Below, piece by piece: positions 1-6,507 of a stretch of 10,974 bases of DNA (position 1 is its first letter; every line of letters begins with the position of its first letter). The notes beneath the pieces are model-generated. The model was given only the letters and a program-made list of their open reading frames with translations. It did no database searches and had not been told where the DNA came from. The stretch comes from Actinomycetes bacterium (lineage in GTDB: Bacteria; Actinomycetota; Coriobacteriia; WRKU01), in contig WQXV01000020.1 in assembly GCA_009781565.1 (NCBI GenBank), positions 1-10,974 of the forward strand, given 5' to 3'. Made by a program: the position numbers and the translations under genes.

Positions 1-195
1 AAACAGATCTTCAATATCATCCGAGAGATCAACGAGTCGGGCACGACCATCTTTCTGGTCGAACAAAACGCCCGCATGGCACTCAAGATCGCCGATCGTG
101 GCTATGTGCTTGAGACCGGTGAGATCACGTTGACCGGCACCGGTGAGGAGCTTACGGCGAGCGATGACGTACAGCGCTCCTACCTGGGCCACTAA
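1..195 (+). CDS. livF: Branched-chain amino acid ABC transporter ATP-binding protein LivF, C-terminal fragment
   Basis: The reading frame is open from the first base to a TAA at 193-195 and gives 64 residues; the N-terminal part, including the Walker A and signature motifs, lies outside the window. The visible part matches the end of LivF-type ATPases: an H-loop region in which VEQNA follows a TTIFLVE strand, then the RGYVLETGEI strand typical of the family, a GTGEEL turn, and the terminal YLGH. LivF is one of two cytoplasmic ATPases that power uptake of leucine, isoleucine and valine (or related amides) by the LivHMGFK system. The other liv genes would be expected to the left. The VEQNARMAL stretch separates LivF/LivG-type proteins from most other ABC ATPases, and the ending favours LivF. 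Substrate is inferred from family only. Confidence 0.88.
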   Translation, partial: KQIFNIIREINESGTTIFLVEQNARMALKIADRGYVLETGEITLTGTGEELTASDDVQRSYLGH

Positions 196-251
196 TACGA
201 GCACATCAGGCTCCGTCTAAGTACGTCGAACTACGCAAAGATTACTCAGTC

Positions 252-269
252 GCGTACCTCATAGTACGC
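252..269. repeat. Perfect 6-bp inverted repeat in the livF-MFS gap
   Basis: In the 139-base gap between livF and the next gene, GCGTAC (252-257) is followed six bases later by its exact reverse complement GTACGC (264-269). There is no T-run after it, so it is not a standard intrinsic terminator. A second weak pair, CACGA (300-304) and TCGTG (317-321), lies closer to the next start codon. The gap has no convincing ORF or promoter. It could be part of a dispersed intergenic repeat, a protein-binding site or a chance match. Confidence 0.4.
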
Positions 270-334
270 TCATTCGCAATCTGCTTGTTCTCCTGCTTAC
301 ACGAAGCCTCAAGCACTCGTGATTGTAGGGTACC

Positions 335-1534
335 ATGGAGTTCATGCGTCAACAAAATTGGAAGGATAGAACGTATCGTTTTCTGATAGCTCAGGCGATC
401 TCACTCTTGGGCTCGTCGATCGTGCAATTCGCGATCATCTGGCATATCACGCTTGAGACCTCATCGGGGACCATGATGACGTATGCGGTCATCTGCTCGT
501 TCGCACCGCAGATCATCGTATCGCTCTTTGCAGGGGTACTCCTCGACCGCTTCAACCGTAAAGCGATCATCATGATCGCAGATAGTGTCATCGCGTTGAC
601 CACACTTGCGCTCTTCTTCATCCTCGGGATGAATCCGGGTAACCTGACCTGGCTTTTTATCGCGTTGGCGATCCGCTCGATCGGGACTGGGATTCAATCA
701 CCCGCGGTCAATGCGGTCATTCCGCAGCTCGCACCAGAGGAGATGTTGATGCGTATCAACGGATACTTCGTCTCGCTGGGTTCTCTGATCGCGTTTCTCT
801 CTCCGGCTGCTGCCGCTCTGGTGTTGGGATTGGCAGGATTTCGAGCTGCCCTGCTCGTCGATGTGGTCACCGCCATCATCGGAGTAGGGATCACCGCGAC
901 GATACTCTTTCCCGCGCTTCAGCACACCGATAAGGAGGCGATCTCTGAGATCCAAGGGATTAAAGATGGGTTTCGCTACCTCCGTACGCATCCACTGCTC
1001 AAACGACTCTTCATATTCGAGGCGATGGCCCTCTTCCTTTTCAGTCCGGTGTTCATGCTCGCTTTGATCAGCGAGAGATCGTTCGGTGGTGAGTATTGGC
1101 GACTTGCCTCGATGGAATCAGCCTATGGTCTGGGTGCGATCATCGGTGGCATCTTCATCGGGTGGTGGGGTGGCTTCAGCAACCGCATGAGCACGGTGCT
1201 TCTTGCAGGAGGTTGTCTGGGTATCCTGATGATCTCTCTGGGTTTTTTGCCATTTTGGCCTTTCATCACGGTGCTGTTCGTCTGGGGTCTCTTCAATCCT
1301 TCCTATGAAGCGTCGCTTATCACGATGATTCAGGAGCGGGTCGAGCCCGACATGCACGGGCGCACGTTCGGTTTCCTCCAGATTGTGATCGCGTCCTCTC
1401 TACCGTTGGGCATGATACTGTTCGGTCCGCTCGCCGACGTGATAAGTATCGAGCAGATCTTCATCATCAATGGATCATTGGTCGCAGCATTGGTGGTCTT
1501 CGCACGGTATGTCATGAAACTGGAACAGGTATAG
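335..1534 (+). CDS. MFS transporter, drug-efflux (MefA/DHA3-like) type
   Basis: This 399-residue protein has the length and hydrophobic pattern of a 12-helix major facilitator transporter. The loop after helix 2 carries the motif A-like sequence GVLLDRFNRK (about residues 67-76: D71, R72, R75, K76), the gating motif of MFS proteins. The N-terminus (QAISLLGSSIVQFAIIW) closely resembles MefA-like macrolide efflux proteins of the DHA3 group. It should sit in the cytoplasmic membrane and export a small molecule by proton antiport; the substrate cannot be read from sequence, and many of these proteins are not drug pumps. ATG 335 has AGGG four bases upstream; ATG 344 is an in-frame alternative with GGAG three bases upstream. 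The stop lies within about 50 bases of the next gene on the same strand, so the two are probably cotranscribed. Confidence 0.88.
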   Translation: MEFMRQQNWKDRTYRFLIAQAISLLGSSIVQFAIIWHITLETSSGTMMTYAVICSFAPQIIVSLFAGVLLDRFNRKAIIMIADSVIALTTLALFFILGMNPGNLTWLFIALAIRSIGTGIQSPAVNAVIPQLAPEEMLMRINGYFVSLGSLIAFLSPAAAALVLGLAGFRAALLVDVVTAIIGVGITATILFPALQHTDKEAISEIQGIKDGFRYLRTHPLLKRLFIFEAMALFLFSPVFMLALISERSFGGEYWRLASMESAYGLGAIIGGIFIGWWGGFSNRMSTVLLAGGCLGILMISLGFLPFWPFITVLFVWGLFNPSYEASLITMIQERVEPDMHGRTFGFLQIVIASSLPLGMILFGPLADVISIEQIFIINGSLVAALVVFARYVMKLEQV

Positions 1535-1579
1535 CGATCACCGATGGGAGCGGGGAAGGTGATGAGCAGGGATACCATA

Positions 1580-2149
1580 ATGCAACGCTATCAACAGCAG
1601 GTTCCCGATGCGCTCACGTTCAGCCGCATGGCGTTTACCACGATGATCATCGCACTGGTGATGCGAGACGAGATACCGGTGTTTCTGACAGCGGGGATGA
1701 TGCTCTTGGTGTTTGTGACCGATATCCTCGATGGTGTTGCCGCACGCAGATATCACAGTGAATCCGCGAGCGGTGCCGTCCTTGATATCGTTGCTGATGC
1801 CTACTATGTACTGGGTGTCAGTTTTGCGATGGCGATGCGCGGTATCATGCCCGCACTGATCGTTGTCTGTATGGTGGTGGAGTTCACAATATTTCTCGTC
1901 ACCTCGCCCCGGCTCAAGCGGAGTGGTCTTGTGCAGGTCGAGGGCCATAGCCGTGGACCTCTCTTTTTCGACAAACTCGGTCGCACGGTTGTGGTCTATC
2001 TCTATTTCATACTACCCACGGTCATGCTTACTGCCTGGTGGCTCACCGCTGATCAAAGAATCGCTCAAATACTGACCGTGCTCTGTGTGGTACTGACACT
2101 GATAGTCATCGTTAGTCGTCTGATACTAATACAACGCACGGCTACCTGA
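1580..2149 (+). CDS. CDP-alcohol phosphatidyltransferase family protein
   Basis: The complete family signature D-x2-D-G-x2-A-R-x8-G-x3-D-x3-D is present: D48, D51, G52, A55, R56, G65, D69 and D73. These residues bind the divalent metals and the CDP moiety, so the enzyme should be active. Several hydrophobic segments flank the motif, as expected for an integral membrane enzyme that moves a phosphatidyl group from a CDP-linked lipid to an alcohol such as glycerol-3-phosphate or inositol phosphate. The acceptor is not evident; 189 residues is PgsA-like size. I chose ATG 1580 because AGGG lies eight bases before it. In-frame ATGs at 1544 and 1562 have no or badly spaced ribosome sites but could be used through coupling to the transporter gene. 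It ends only eight bases from the convergent hicB. Confidence 0.87.
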   Translation: MQRYQQQVPDALTFSRMAFTTMIIALVMRDEIPVFLTAGMMLLVFVTDILDGVAARRYHSESASGAVLDIVADAYYVLGVSFAMAMRGIMPALIVVCMVVEFTIFLVTSPRLKRSGLVQVEGHSRGPLFFDKLGRTVVVYLYFILPTVMLTAWWLTADQRIAQILTVLCVVLTLIVIVSRLILIQRTAT

Positions 2150-2157
2150 AGAGAAAA

Positions 2158-2607
2158 TTAGCCTACTGCAACCCGTGGCCTGCCCGGTACACGATGTCGT
2201 GCATTATAGGCATTGACAGACTCGACCGTGATAAGCGTGTTTCCACCTTCTCGATAACCATGAAGGATGCCATCTCTAAGGAGATGCGAAACTCGTGGTG
2301 CAGATACTTTTAGAGTACGCGCGGCTTCCTTTGCAGTTATGAAGTTCTCACTTTCACGCAGGTCGAGATCGCTCGATACCGCAACGATGCGCCCTCCCTT
2401 TTTTGATTTCCGATTGAAACGAGGTGTTGGAAGCTGTTTACCTTTTAGGATGTATTCCTCGACTTTAAGACGGAGGAGGTCAACAGCCATATTGATAGCA
2501 TCAGGCATATCATCGCCCTCGGTAGCCGTATCAAAATCATAGAAGTGGACTATATACCCGCCTTCCTCGTCCTCAACAAACTCAAATTCATAGGTGTATC
2601 TCGTCAT
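2158..2607 (-). CDS. hicB: HicB-family antitoxin with C-terminal helix-turn-helix
   Basis: The 149-residue product has two parts. Residues 1-65 look like the degraded RNase H-like HicB fold: a YTYEFEF strand, an acidic turn, GGYIVHFYDFDTATEGD, then a long helix with LKVEEYILKGKQLPTP. Residues about 88-135 form a helix-turn-helix of the excisionase/MerR kind (ITAKEAARTLKVSAPRVSHL, followed by a wing-like GYREGGNTLI and VESVNAY). HicB proteins bind and block the HicA ribonuclease and repress their own operon; the C-terminal domain would be the DNA-binding half. Most HicBs carry a ribbon-helix-helix or Xre domain, so this type is less usual. It is preceded by AGAGG five bases before the ATG and lies eight bases downstream of hicA on the same strand. 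Rated likely from fold pattern plus neighbour. Confidence 0.8.
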   Translation of the reverse strand: MTRYTYEFEFVEDEEGGYIVHFYDFDTATEGDDMPDAINMAVDLLRLKVEEYILKGKQLPTPRFNRKSKKGGRIVAVSSDLDLRESENFITAKEAARTLKVSAPRVSHLLRDGILHGYREGGNTLITVESVNAYNARHRVPGRPRVAVG

Positions 2608-2615
2608 ATATGCCT

Positions 2616-2807
2616 CTAATCCCTCGGTCTCTTTCCCATCATTTGCTTCCGGATCTCTTTTGCAAGGTTTTCCCTTATCTCTCTTTTCTTCGGGACCGGT
2701 ACATTATGAGAATCTTTCGTATAGGCATCATGCCTGCCTCTTTTCTTCTTTGTTATCTTAAAACCAAGAGCCTTTGCCTCTTTATCGAGGTCAATACGTT
2801 TGACCAT
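2616..2807 (-). CDS. hicA: HicA-family toxin (mRNA interferase)
   Basis: This small basic 63-residue protein fits the HicA dsRNA-binding-like fold: an N-terminal helix ending KALGF, strand KITKKK, then GRHDAY with the expected catalytic histidine at H26, then NVPVPKK and the C-terminal helix ENLAKEIRKQM. HicA toxins cleave mRNA in the cytoplasm and stop growth until HicB binds them. The order toxin first, antitoxin second is the usual hicAB arrangement. A strong AGGAGG sits four bases before the ATG, and TATAAT lies just upstream of it. The sequence around it is more AT-rich than neighbouring genes, in keeping with horizontal acquisition, which is common for such modules. The catalytic assignment is by family similarity. 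Confidence 0.8.
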   Translation of the reverse strand: MVKRIDLDKEAKALGFKITKKKRGRHDAYTKDSHNVPVPKKREIRENLAKEIRKQMMGKRPRD

Positions 2808-2827
2808 AGACCCTCCTTTGAGTTTAT

Positions 2828-2833
2828 ATTATA
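2828..2833 (-). promoter_or_regulatory. Probable -10 element for hicAB
   Basis: On the minus strand an exact TATAAT lies 20 bases before the hicA start codon, in a very AT-rich stretch (2821-2850). This would put the transcript start about 14 bases before the ATG. I do not see a good -35 hexamer at normal spacing, which would suit a promoter repressed and shaped by the HicB helix-turn-helix. Confidence 0.4.
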
Positions 2834-2916
2834 CTTTATAAATAAGCAATCCTTGTCTCATTCTTATATGAAGATTTCTGTATCATAGAGAGACGCAAAC
2901 GAAAGGAATGCAACTG

Positions 2917-4170
2917 ATGTTATACAACTCGATATTTTGGGTCATCGTGGCCATTGTCGTCATTCAGTTCATCTGGAGTCAGGTTTTGGCAGCGCTGAAT
3001 CGTTCACGGATGAGCGATACCCTCCCACCCGAGCTCGAGGGGATCTATGATGATGAGGAATATGCACGTCAGCAGCAGTATCAACGTGAGAATAGCAAGC
3101 TCAATCTGATCGAACAGTCGATCATGACGCTGCTTATGCTTGCGGTCTTGTTCAGCGGCTCTCTGGGCTGGCTGGAAAACGTGCTTTCGCAGTATCTGGG
3201 CAACGAGATCCTCGTTGCAATCGCGCTTGTGGCCCTTGCGACGACAGCCATGACACTGGTCTCGCTTCCCTTCAGCTACTACGATACCTTCGTGACTGAG
3301 GAGAAGTTCGGGTTCAACAAGTCGACCAGACCGCTGTTCTTTCGCGATACGCTGATCAGCCTTCTTCTCTCACTCCTGCTGACGTCGGTCGTCGTGGGGA
3401 TCATCGTGTACTTCGTTCAGCTCTCGCCCGAATGGTTCTGGCTTTGGGCTTGGGCGATACTGACGCTCTTCTCGGTCGGGGTGAACTATTTCTATTCGGA
3501 GCTGATCGTGCCCCTATTCAACAAACAGACCCCTCTTGAGGAAGGTGAGCTGCGTGATAGCCTTATCAACCTCGCCCAGCAGACCGATTTTGCGATCAAA
3601 GATGTCTACCTGATCGATGGTTCCAAGCGCAGTACGAAGGCCAATGCGTACTTCGCGGGATTCGGCAGTAAGAAGCGGATCTGTCTCTATGACACGCTTC
3701 TCGATCAGATGGATACCGAAGAGATCACGGCGGTCCTCGCTCACGAGATCGGCCACTACAAGAAACGTCACATCATCACGAGCATGATACGAGGTGTGCT
3801 GATCTCAGGTTTTCAGCTGTGGTTGATGTCGCTCTTCCTCAAAAGTCCAGCATTGGCAACAGCACTGGGCAGCAAGACAGGGGAGGCTTCCATCATTTTG
3901 GGGATCATCGCTTTCGGAATGCTCTTCGGGCCGATATCGGAGCTGCTGAATCTGGGAGAGAACGTCATCTCACGTGCCAACGAGTATCAAGCCGATGCCT
4001 TTGCTGCCCAATATGATCACGCTGAGTCGTTGATCGGTGGGCTGAAGAAGATCTCATCTCAAGCGCTCTCGAATATGACCCCACACCCATTGGTAGTGTT
4101 TTGGAACTATTCGCATCCCACCTTGCTCCAACGCATGGCTGCGCTGGGTGTGGGAAAACCATCAGTGTGA
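2917..4170 (+). CDS. M48 family zinc metalloprotease, Ste24-like
   Basis: This 417-residue membrane protein resembles the Ste24/CAAX prenyl protease 1 group. The N-terminal half has several membrane helices and the conserved stretch SYYDTFVTEEKFGFNKST, which marks the M48 N-terminal domain. The catalytic half carries the zinc motif HEIGH (residues 276-280), and downstream NEYQADAFA supplies the third zinc ligand (E356) plus the conserved aspartate. All key residues are present, so it should be an active protease at the cytoplasmic membrane. The eukaryotic substrates are prenylated CAAX proteins; bacterial substrates are not known and membrane protein quality control is only an inference. I chose ATG 2917 because AAAGGA (2902-2907) is nine bases away; ATG 2908 touches that site and is less likely. 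It is divergent from hicA. Confidence 0.9.
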   Translation: MLYNSIFWVIVAIVVIQFIWSQVLAALNRSRMSDTLPPELEGIYDDEEYARQQQYQRENSKLNLIEQSIMTLLMLAVLFSGSLGWLENVLSQYLGNEILVAIALVALATTAMTLVSLPFSYYDTFVTEEKFGFNKSTRPLFFRDTLISLLLSLLLTSVVVGIIVYFVQLSPEWFWLWAWAILTLFSVGVNYFYSELIVPLFNKQTPLEEGELRDSLINLAQQTDFAIKDVYLIDGSKRSTKANAYFAGFGSKKRICLYDTLLDQMDTEEITAVLAHEIGHYKKRHIITSMIRGVLISGFQLWLMSLFLKSPALATALGSKTGEASIILGIIAFGMLFGPISELLNLGENVISRANEYQADAFAAQYDHAESLIGGLKKISSQALSNMTPHPLVVFWNYSHPTLLQRMAALGVGKPSV

Positions 4171-4186
4171 GTCGTACATGATTCGA

Positions 4187-4221
4187 GCAGTTCTAAACTT
4201 GGCCTGTGATCAGACCACTGC
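4187..4221. terminator. Weak imperfect hairpin between convergent genes
   Basis: Between the convergent protease and CDF genes, TGGcCTG (4200-4206) pairs with CAGaCCA (4211-4217) around a four-base loop with one mismatch, and GCAG (4187-4190) can pair with CTGC (4218-4221) outside it. Neither strand has a good T-run after the stem. It could stop transcripts from both sides, but as an intrinsic terminator it is poor. Confidence 0.22.
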
Positions 4222-4228
4222 GTCTGCT

Positions 4229-5236
4229 TTACGAGCCCGGATACTCTTTTTGTAGAGCACTGCGCTCGCGATAAGCCGCGACCTCATCGGCACTGGCGAC
4301 CTCGATGAACGCATTGCTGATCTCGGGAAACTCAGATTGTAGATTCGTCTCAATCTGATCGATGGTGGCATCGATCTCGGGTGAGTGCAATTCGGGATCG
4401 AATTGGACATCGGCGTTAATCAGGAGATCTTGCGGTCCGAAGAACTGTGAGCGCACGATACCCACATCATGGACTCCCGGTGTCTTCGCGATCAACGCAC
4501 GCATACGCAGCAGATCGTCCTTCTCCAATCCCTCACCGATCAGCAATGCCTTGGTCTCGCGCAACAGGAAGAAGGCGACCGACATGAGCAGCAGACCGAT
4601 CAAGACCGAGGCTGCGCCGTCGAGTTGGGGAATGTCGAGAAGATGGCCAAAGTAGACACCGGCAAGTGCAATCAGGAGACCAAGCATGGCAGCCGAGTCC
4701 TCGAGCAAGATAGCGTAAAGCGAAGGGTCTTTGGAGCGCTTGATGAAATCAAGGGTGCGTAGCTTACCCTTGGCTTCGCGGAACTGTTTGATGCCGACCC
4801 CGAACGAGGCACCTTCTATCAAGAGTGAGAGAGCCAAGACGATATAAGCAGCCTTGGGGTCCATCAAAGGTTCAGGAAAGCGGATGTTATGAATGCCTTC
4901 GTAGACAGAGACACCACCACCGACGGCAAAGATCGAGACCGCAACGACCAGGATCCAAAAGTAGAGCTCGCGCCCATATCCGAAGGGGTGCGAGATGTCA
5001 GCTGGTTTTTTCGCCTGCCGCATGCCGAGCAGTACTAAAAAGCCGTTACCACTGTCGACGATTGAGTGGATGCCTTCTGAGAACATCGCTGCTGAACCGG
5101 TCATGGCCGCTGCGATGAATTTGATGACACCAATTGCGATATTGGCAACGATCGCCGCAATGGTCGATGCAGTGGATTCGCCGTGTCCCTTGGGGGCATC
5201 ATCGTGTGCGTCAATAGCGATACTCTTCTCTGACAT
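4229..5236 (-). CDS. Cation diffusion facilitator (CDF) family metal transporter, ZnT9-like type
   Basis: The 335-residue protein has the CDF layout: a short histidine- and aspartate-containing N-terminus (HDDAPKGHG), six membrane helices, and a cytoplasmic metal-binding domain at about residues 240-320. Helix 2 carries EGIHSIVD with metal ligands H57 and D61, and helix 5 carries LLEDSAAMLG with D180 at the partner position. HPFGYGRE after helix 2 and KDPSLYAILLEDSA are features of the ZnT9/SLC30A9-like branch. CDF proteins export divalent cations (zinc, manganese, iron, cobalt) in exchange for protons; I cannot say which metal. An in-frame ATG exists at 5272, but the ATG at 5236 has GGAAGG six bases before it, and a TACAAT -10-like box at 5271-5276 would put the transcript start after 5272. 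It is divergent from the SLOG-family gene. Confidence 0.9.
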   Translation of the reverse strand: MSEKSIAIDAHDDAPKGHGESTASTIAAIVANIAIGVIKFIAAAMTGSAAMFSEGIHSIVDSGNGFLVLLGMRQAKKPADISHPFGYGRELYFWILVVAVSIFAVGGGVSVYEGIHNIRFPEPLMDPKAAYIVLALSLLIEGASFGVGIKQFREAKGKLRTLDFIKRSKDPSLYAILLEDSAAMLGLLIALAGVYFGHLLDIPQLDGAASVLIGLLLMSVAFFLLRETKALLIGEGLEKDDLLRMRALIAKTPGVHDVGIVRSQFFGPQDLLINADVQFDPELHSPEIDATIDQIETNLQSEFPEISNAFIEVASADEVAAYRERSALQKEYPGS

Positions 5237-5287
5237 CAGCTTCCTTCCAGTTGGTTCCGCTTGCTCACCCATTGTAACTTATGGAGG

Positions 5288-5301
5288 TTCTCTACAGAGA
5301 A
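5288..5301. repeat. Short palindrome in the CDF-SLOG divergent region
   Basis: TTCTCT (5288-5293) and AGAGAA (5296-5301) form a perfect inverted repeat around two central bases, midway between two divergent genes. Its place suggests an operator, but a 6-bp palindrome alone is weak evidence and no regulator gene adjoins. Confidence 0.25.
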
Positions 5302-5314
5302 GAGTGCGCATCCA

Positions 5315-5342
5315 TACACAAAAGTGCTCGGTACTATATAAT
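5315..5342 (+). promoter_or_regulatory. Candidate promoter for the SLOG-family gene
   Basis: An exact TATAAT at 5337-5342 is preceded by TACACA (5315-5320, four of six matches to the -35 consensus) at a 16-base spacing. The predicted transcript start is near 5349, about 35 bases before ATG 5384. Confidence 0.45.
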
Positions 5343-5383
5343 CAACGCTCGCATTATCAAGTACTGTGGGAGTAGGTATAGAT

Positions 5384-5863
5384 ATGAAACGAATCGCGTT
5401 CATTCGCAGTGGGGGACAGACCGGAGTCGATCGGGGAGCACACGATGCTGCTTTGCACGCGGGTGTTCCGATTGTGGGTTGGTGCCCCAAATGTGGGTTA
5501 GCTGAAGACCTTCCGGATGCCCCGGGGCTGCTCGCCCAATATCCCCAGCTGGTCGAGACGCCGTCTGATGGCTACGAGCAACGCACATTATGGAATGTTA
5601 GAGACTCACATGCGACGCTGATCATCATTCCTGCCGCTGATTGGGAATCGCTGGGAACGACCATGACGATCGTCGAGGCGCAACACCTCGAACGTCCGCT
5701 CTATATCGCAACTCCCGATAACTACAAGGGAGTCAAGCGCTGGCTTGAGGGTTTGGGCTATGAGATCACGCTTAATGTCGCCGGACCGCGTGAGAGTCTT
5801 TCACCCGGGGTATATCAAAGCGCGTTCGATCTGATCACCAAGCTACTTACTCACGACAAATAG
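5384..5863 (+). CDS. SLOG-fold protein, YpsA-related 'putative molybdenum carrier' family
   Basis: The 159-residue protein has the hallmarks of this SLOG (Rossmann-like, nucleotide-binding) family: SGGQTGVDRGAHDAAL at residues 9-24, GWCPKCGLAEDLPD at 32-45, LVETPSDGYEQRT then WNVRDSHATLII at 57-81, and GTTMTIVEA near 91-99. The glycine-rich start and the aspartates are typical ligand-binding positions of SLOG proteins. The family name comes from proteins annotated as molybdenum cofactor carriers; others of the group are thought to bind or process nucleotide-derived ligands, and the actual role here is unknown. I chose ATG 5384, preceded by AGGTA about eight bases upstream, over an in-frame GTG at 5366, because homologues begin close to the IRSGGQTG motif. 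It stands alone, with no molybdenum gene nearby; its divergent neighbour is a metal exporter. Confidence 0.86.
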   Translation: MKRIAFIRSGGQTGVDRGAHDAALHAGVPIVGWCPKCGLAEDLPDAPGLLAQYPQLVETPSDGYEQRTLWNVRDSHATLIIIPAADWESLGTTMTIVEAQHLERPLYIATPDNYKGVKRWLEGLGYEITLNVAGPRESLSPGVYQSAFDLITKLLTHDK

Positions 5864-5909
5864 GGAATAATCACAACATATAGACCGATCGTGTTCAACG
5901 GTTATATGA

Positions 5910-6077
5910 TCACGACGAACGGTACTCTAATTGAATACGAGAATCGGTCGGCTGATCACCGGCATTGTTTGCAGAGCACTGGTTGATAAGGAACGAGGCT
6001 GCGACAACAATCGCCATCATGATGATCCAGCGAAGGAATCGCTTTCCCGGACTGGGTCCTTGCTCGATAATGTTCAT
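5910..6077 (-). CDS. Small single-pass membrane protein, 55 residues, unknown function
   Basis: An ATG at 6077 opens a 55-codon frame ending in TGA at 5910-5912. GAGAGGA lies about seven bases before the ATG, a good ribosome site. The product has a short polar N-terminus ending in basic residues (GKRFLR), one hydrophobic helix at about residues 17-31 (WIIMMAIVVAASFLI), then a polar tail with C34 and several acidic residues, which predicts N-inside, C-outside topology. INQC does not meet the lipobox rule. It lies 52 bases downstream of the AbrB-like gene on the same strand. I do not recognise a family. It could be a small stress or regulatory membrane protein, or a hydrophobic toxin-like peptide; composition alone does not decide. 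Confidence 0.6.
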   Translation of the reverse strand: MNIIEQGPSPGKRFLRWIIMMAIVVAASFLINQCSANNAGDQPTDSRIQLEYRSS

Positions 6078-6129
6078 TGATTATTCCTCTCACTGAAATA
6101 GCTTTTTTGAACTTCGCTTATTGCTGCAA

Positions 6130-6369
6130 TCATTGAGGTCTCCCATAAATAACCCCTCTGATATCGATTAACGGCTCAGTTCCTGGTTTTATCCAAGAGG
6201 TATAGCGCTCACGCATTTCAGCAAGAGAGTTTTTTCGATGTAATCTCAACTCATTTTTTGTTTCGTCATAATGAATGATAAGCGTATCGCCCTGTTCTAA
6301 TTCGAGCCTTTTTCTATAGGATTCTGGAATTGTAATTCTTCCACGGCTCGACATGGTGACTGTATTCAT
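6130..6369 (-). CDS. AbrB/MazE/SpoVT-type DNA-binding protein
   Basis: The 79-residue protein starts with a clear swapped-hairpin AbrB domain: SSRGRITIP at residues 7-15, ESYRKRLELEQGDTLII, then a strand with NELRLHRK, covering about residues 3-46. The C-terminal 30 residues (NSLAEMRERYTSW onward) resemble the toxin-binding tail of VapB/MazE-like antitoxins. Such proteins bind DNA as dimers, either as the antitoxin of a PIN or MazF toxin or as stand-alone regulators. No PIN or MazF gene lies beside it; the only same-strand neighbour is the 55-residue membrane protein. Start ATG 6369 is fixed by AGGAAGGAG just upstream; the frame remains open further upstream but without ribosome site or homology. 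It is divergent from the AraC-type gene. Confidence 0.85.
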   Translation of the reverse strand: MNTVTMSSRGRITIPESYRKRLELEQGDTLIIHYDETKNELRLHRKNSLAEMRERYTSWIKPGTEPLIDIRGVIYGRPQ

Positions 6370-6436
6370 ATGTAGCTCCTTCCTCTGTCCACTAATAGCA
6401 TACGGTAGAAATATACGATCGAGAAAAAATAACTCG

Positions 6437-6466
6437 TTATCAGTAATTAAAATGAGAGGATAGAAT
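6437..6466 (+). promoter_or_regulatory. Candidate promoter for the AraC-type gene
   Basis: TTATCA (6437-6442, four of six) and TAGAAT (6461-6466, five of six) are separated by 18 bases, giving a transcript start near 6473, before the strong ribosome site at 6493-6500. The 138-base region between the divergent AbrB-like and AraC-type genes must also hold the minus-strand promoter; I see only weak boxes for it. Confidence 0.38.
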
Positions 6467-6507
6467 GAGAAGCGACCCCTATCATAAGTTCGAGGAGGTG
6501 AAAGCAT

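Noticed and set aside
2610..2888. Plus-strand frame of 92 codons antisense to hicA
   Set aside because: It overlaps hicA throughout, its composition is not protein-like, and hicA has the strong ribosome site and family motifs.
5870..5920. Terminator after the SLOG-family gene
   Set aside because: Only a 5-bp TCGTG/CACGA pairing with a long loop and no T-run is visible.
5910..6077. Lipoprotein reading of the small membrane protein
   Set aside because: The residues before C34 are I-N-Q, which do not fit the lipobox because the position before cysteine is not G, A or S.
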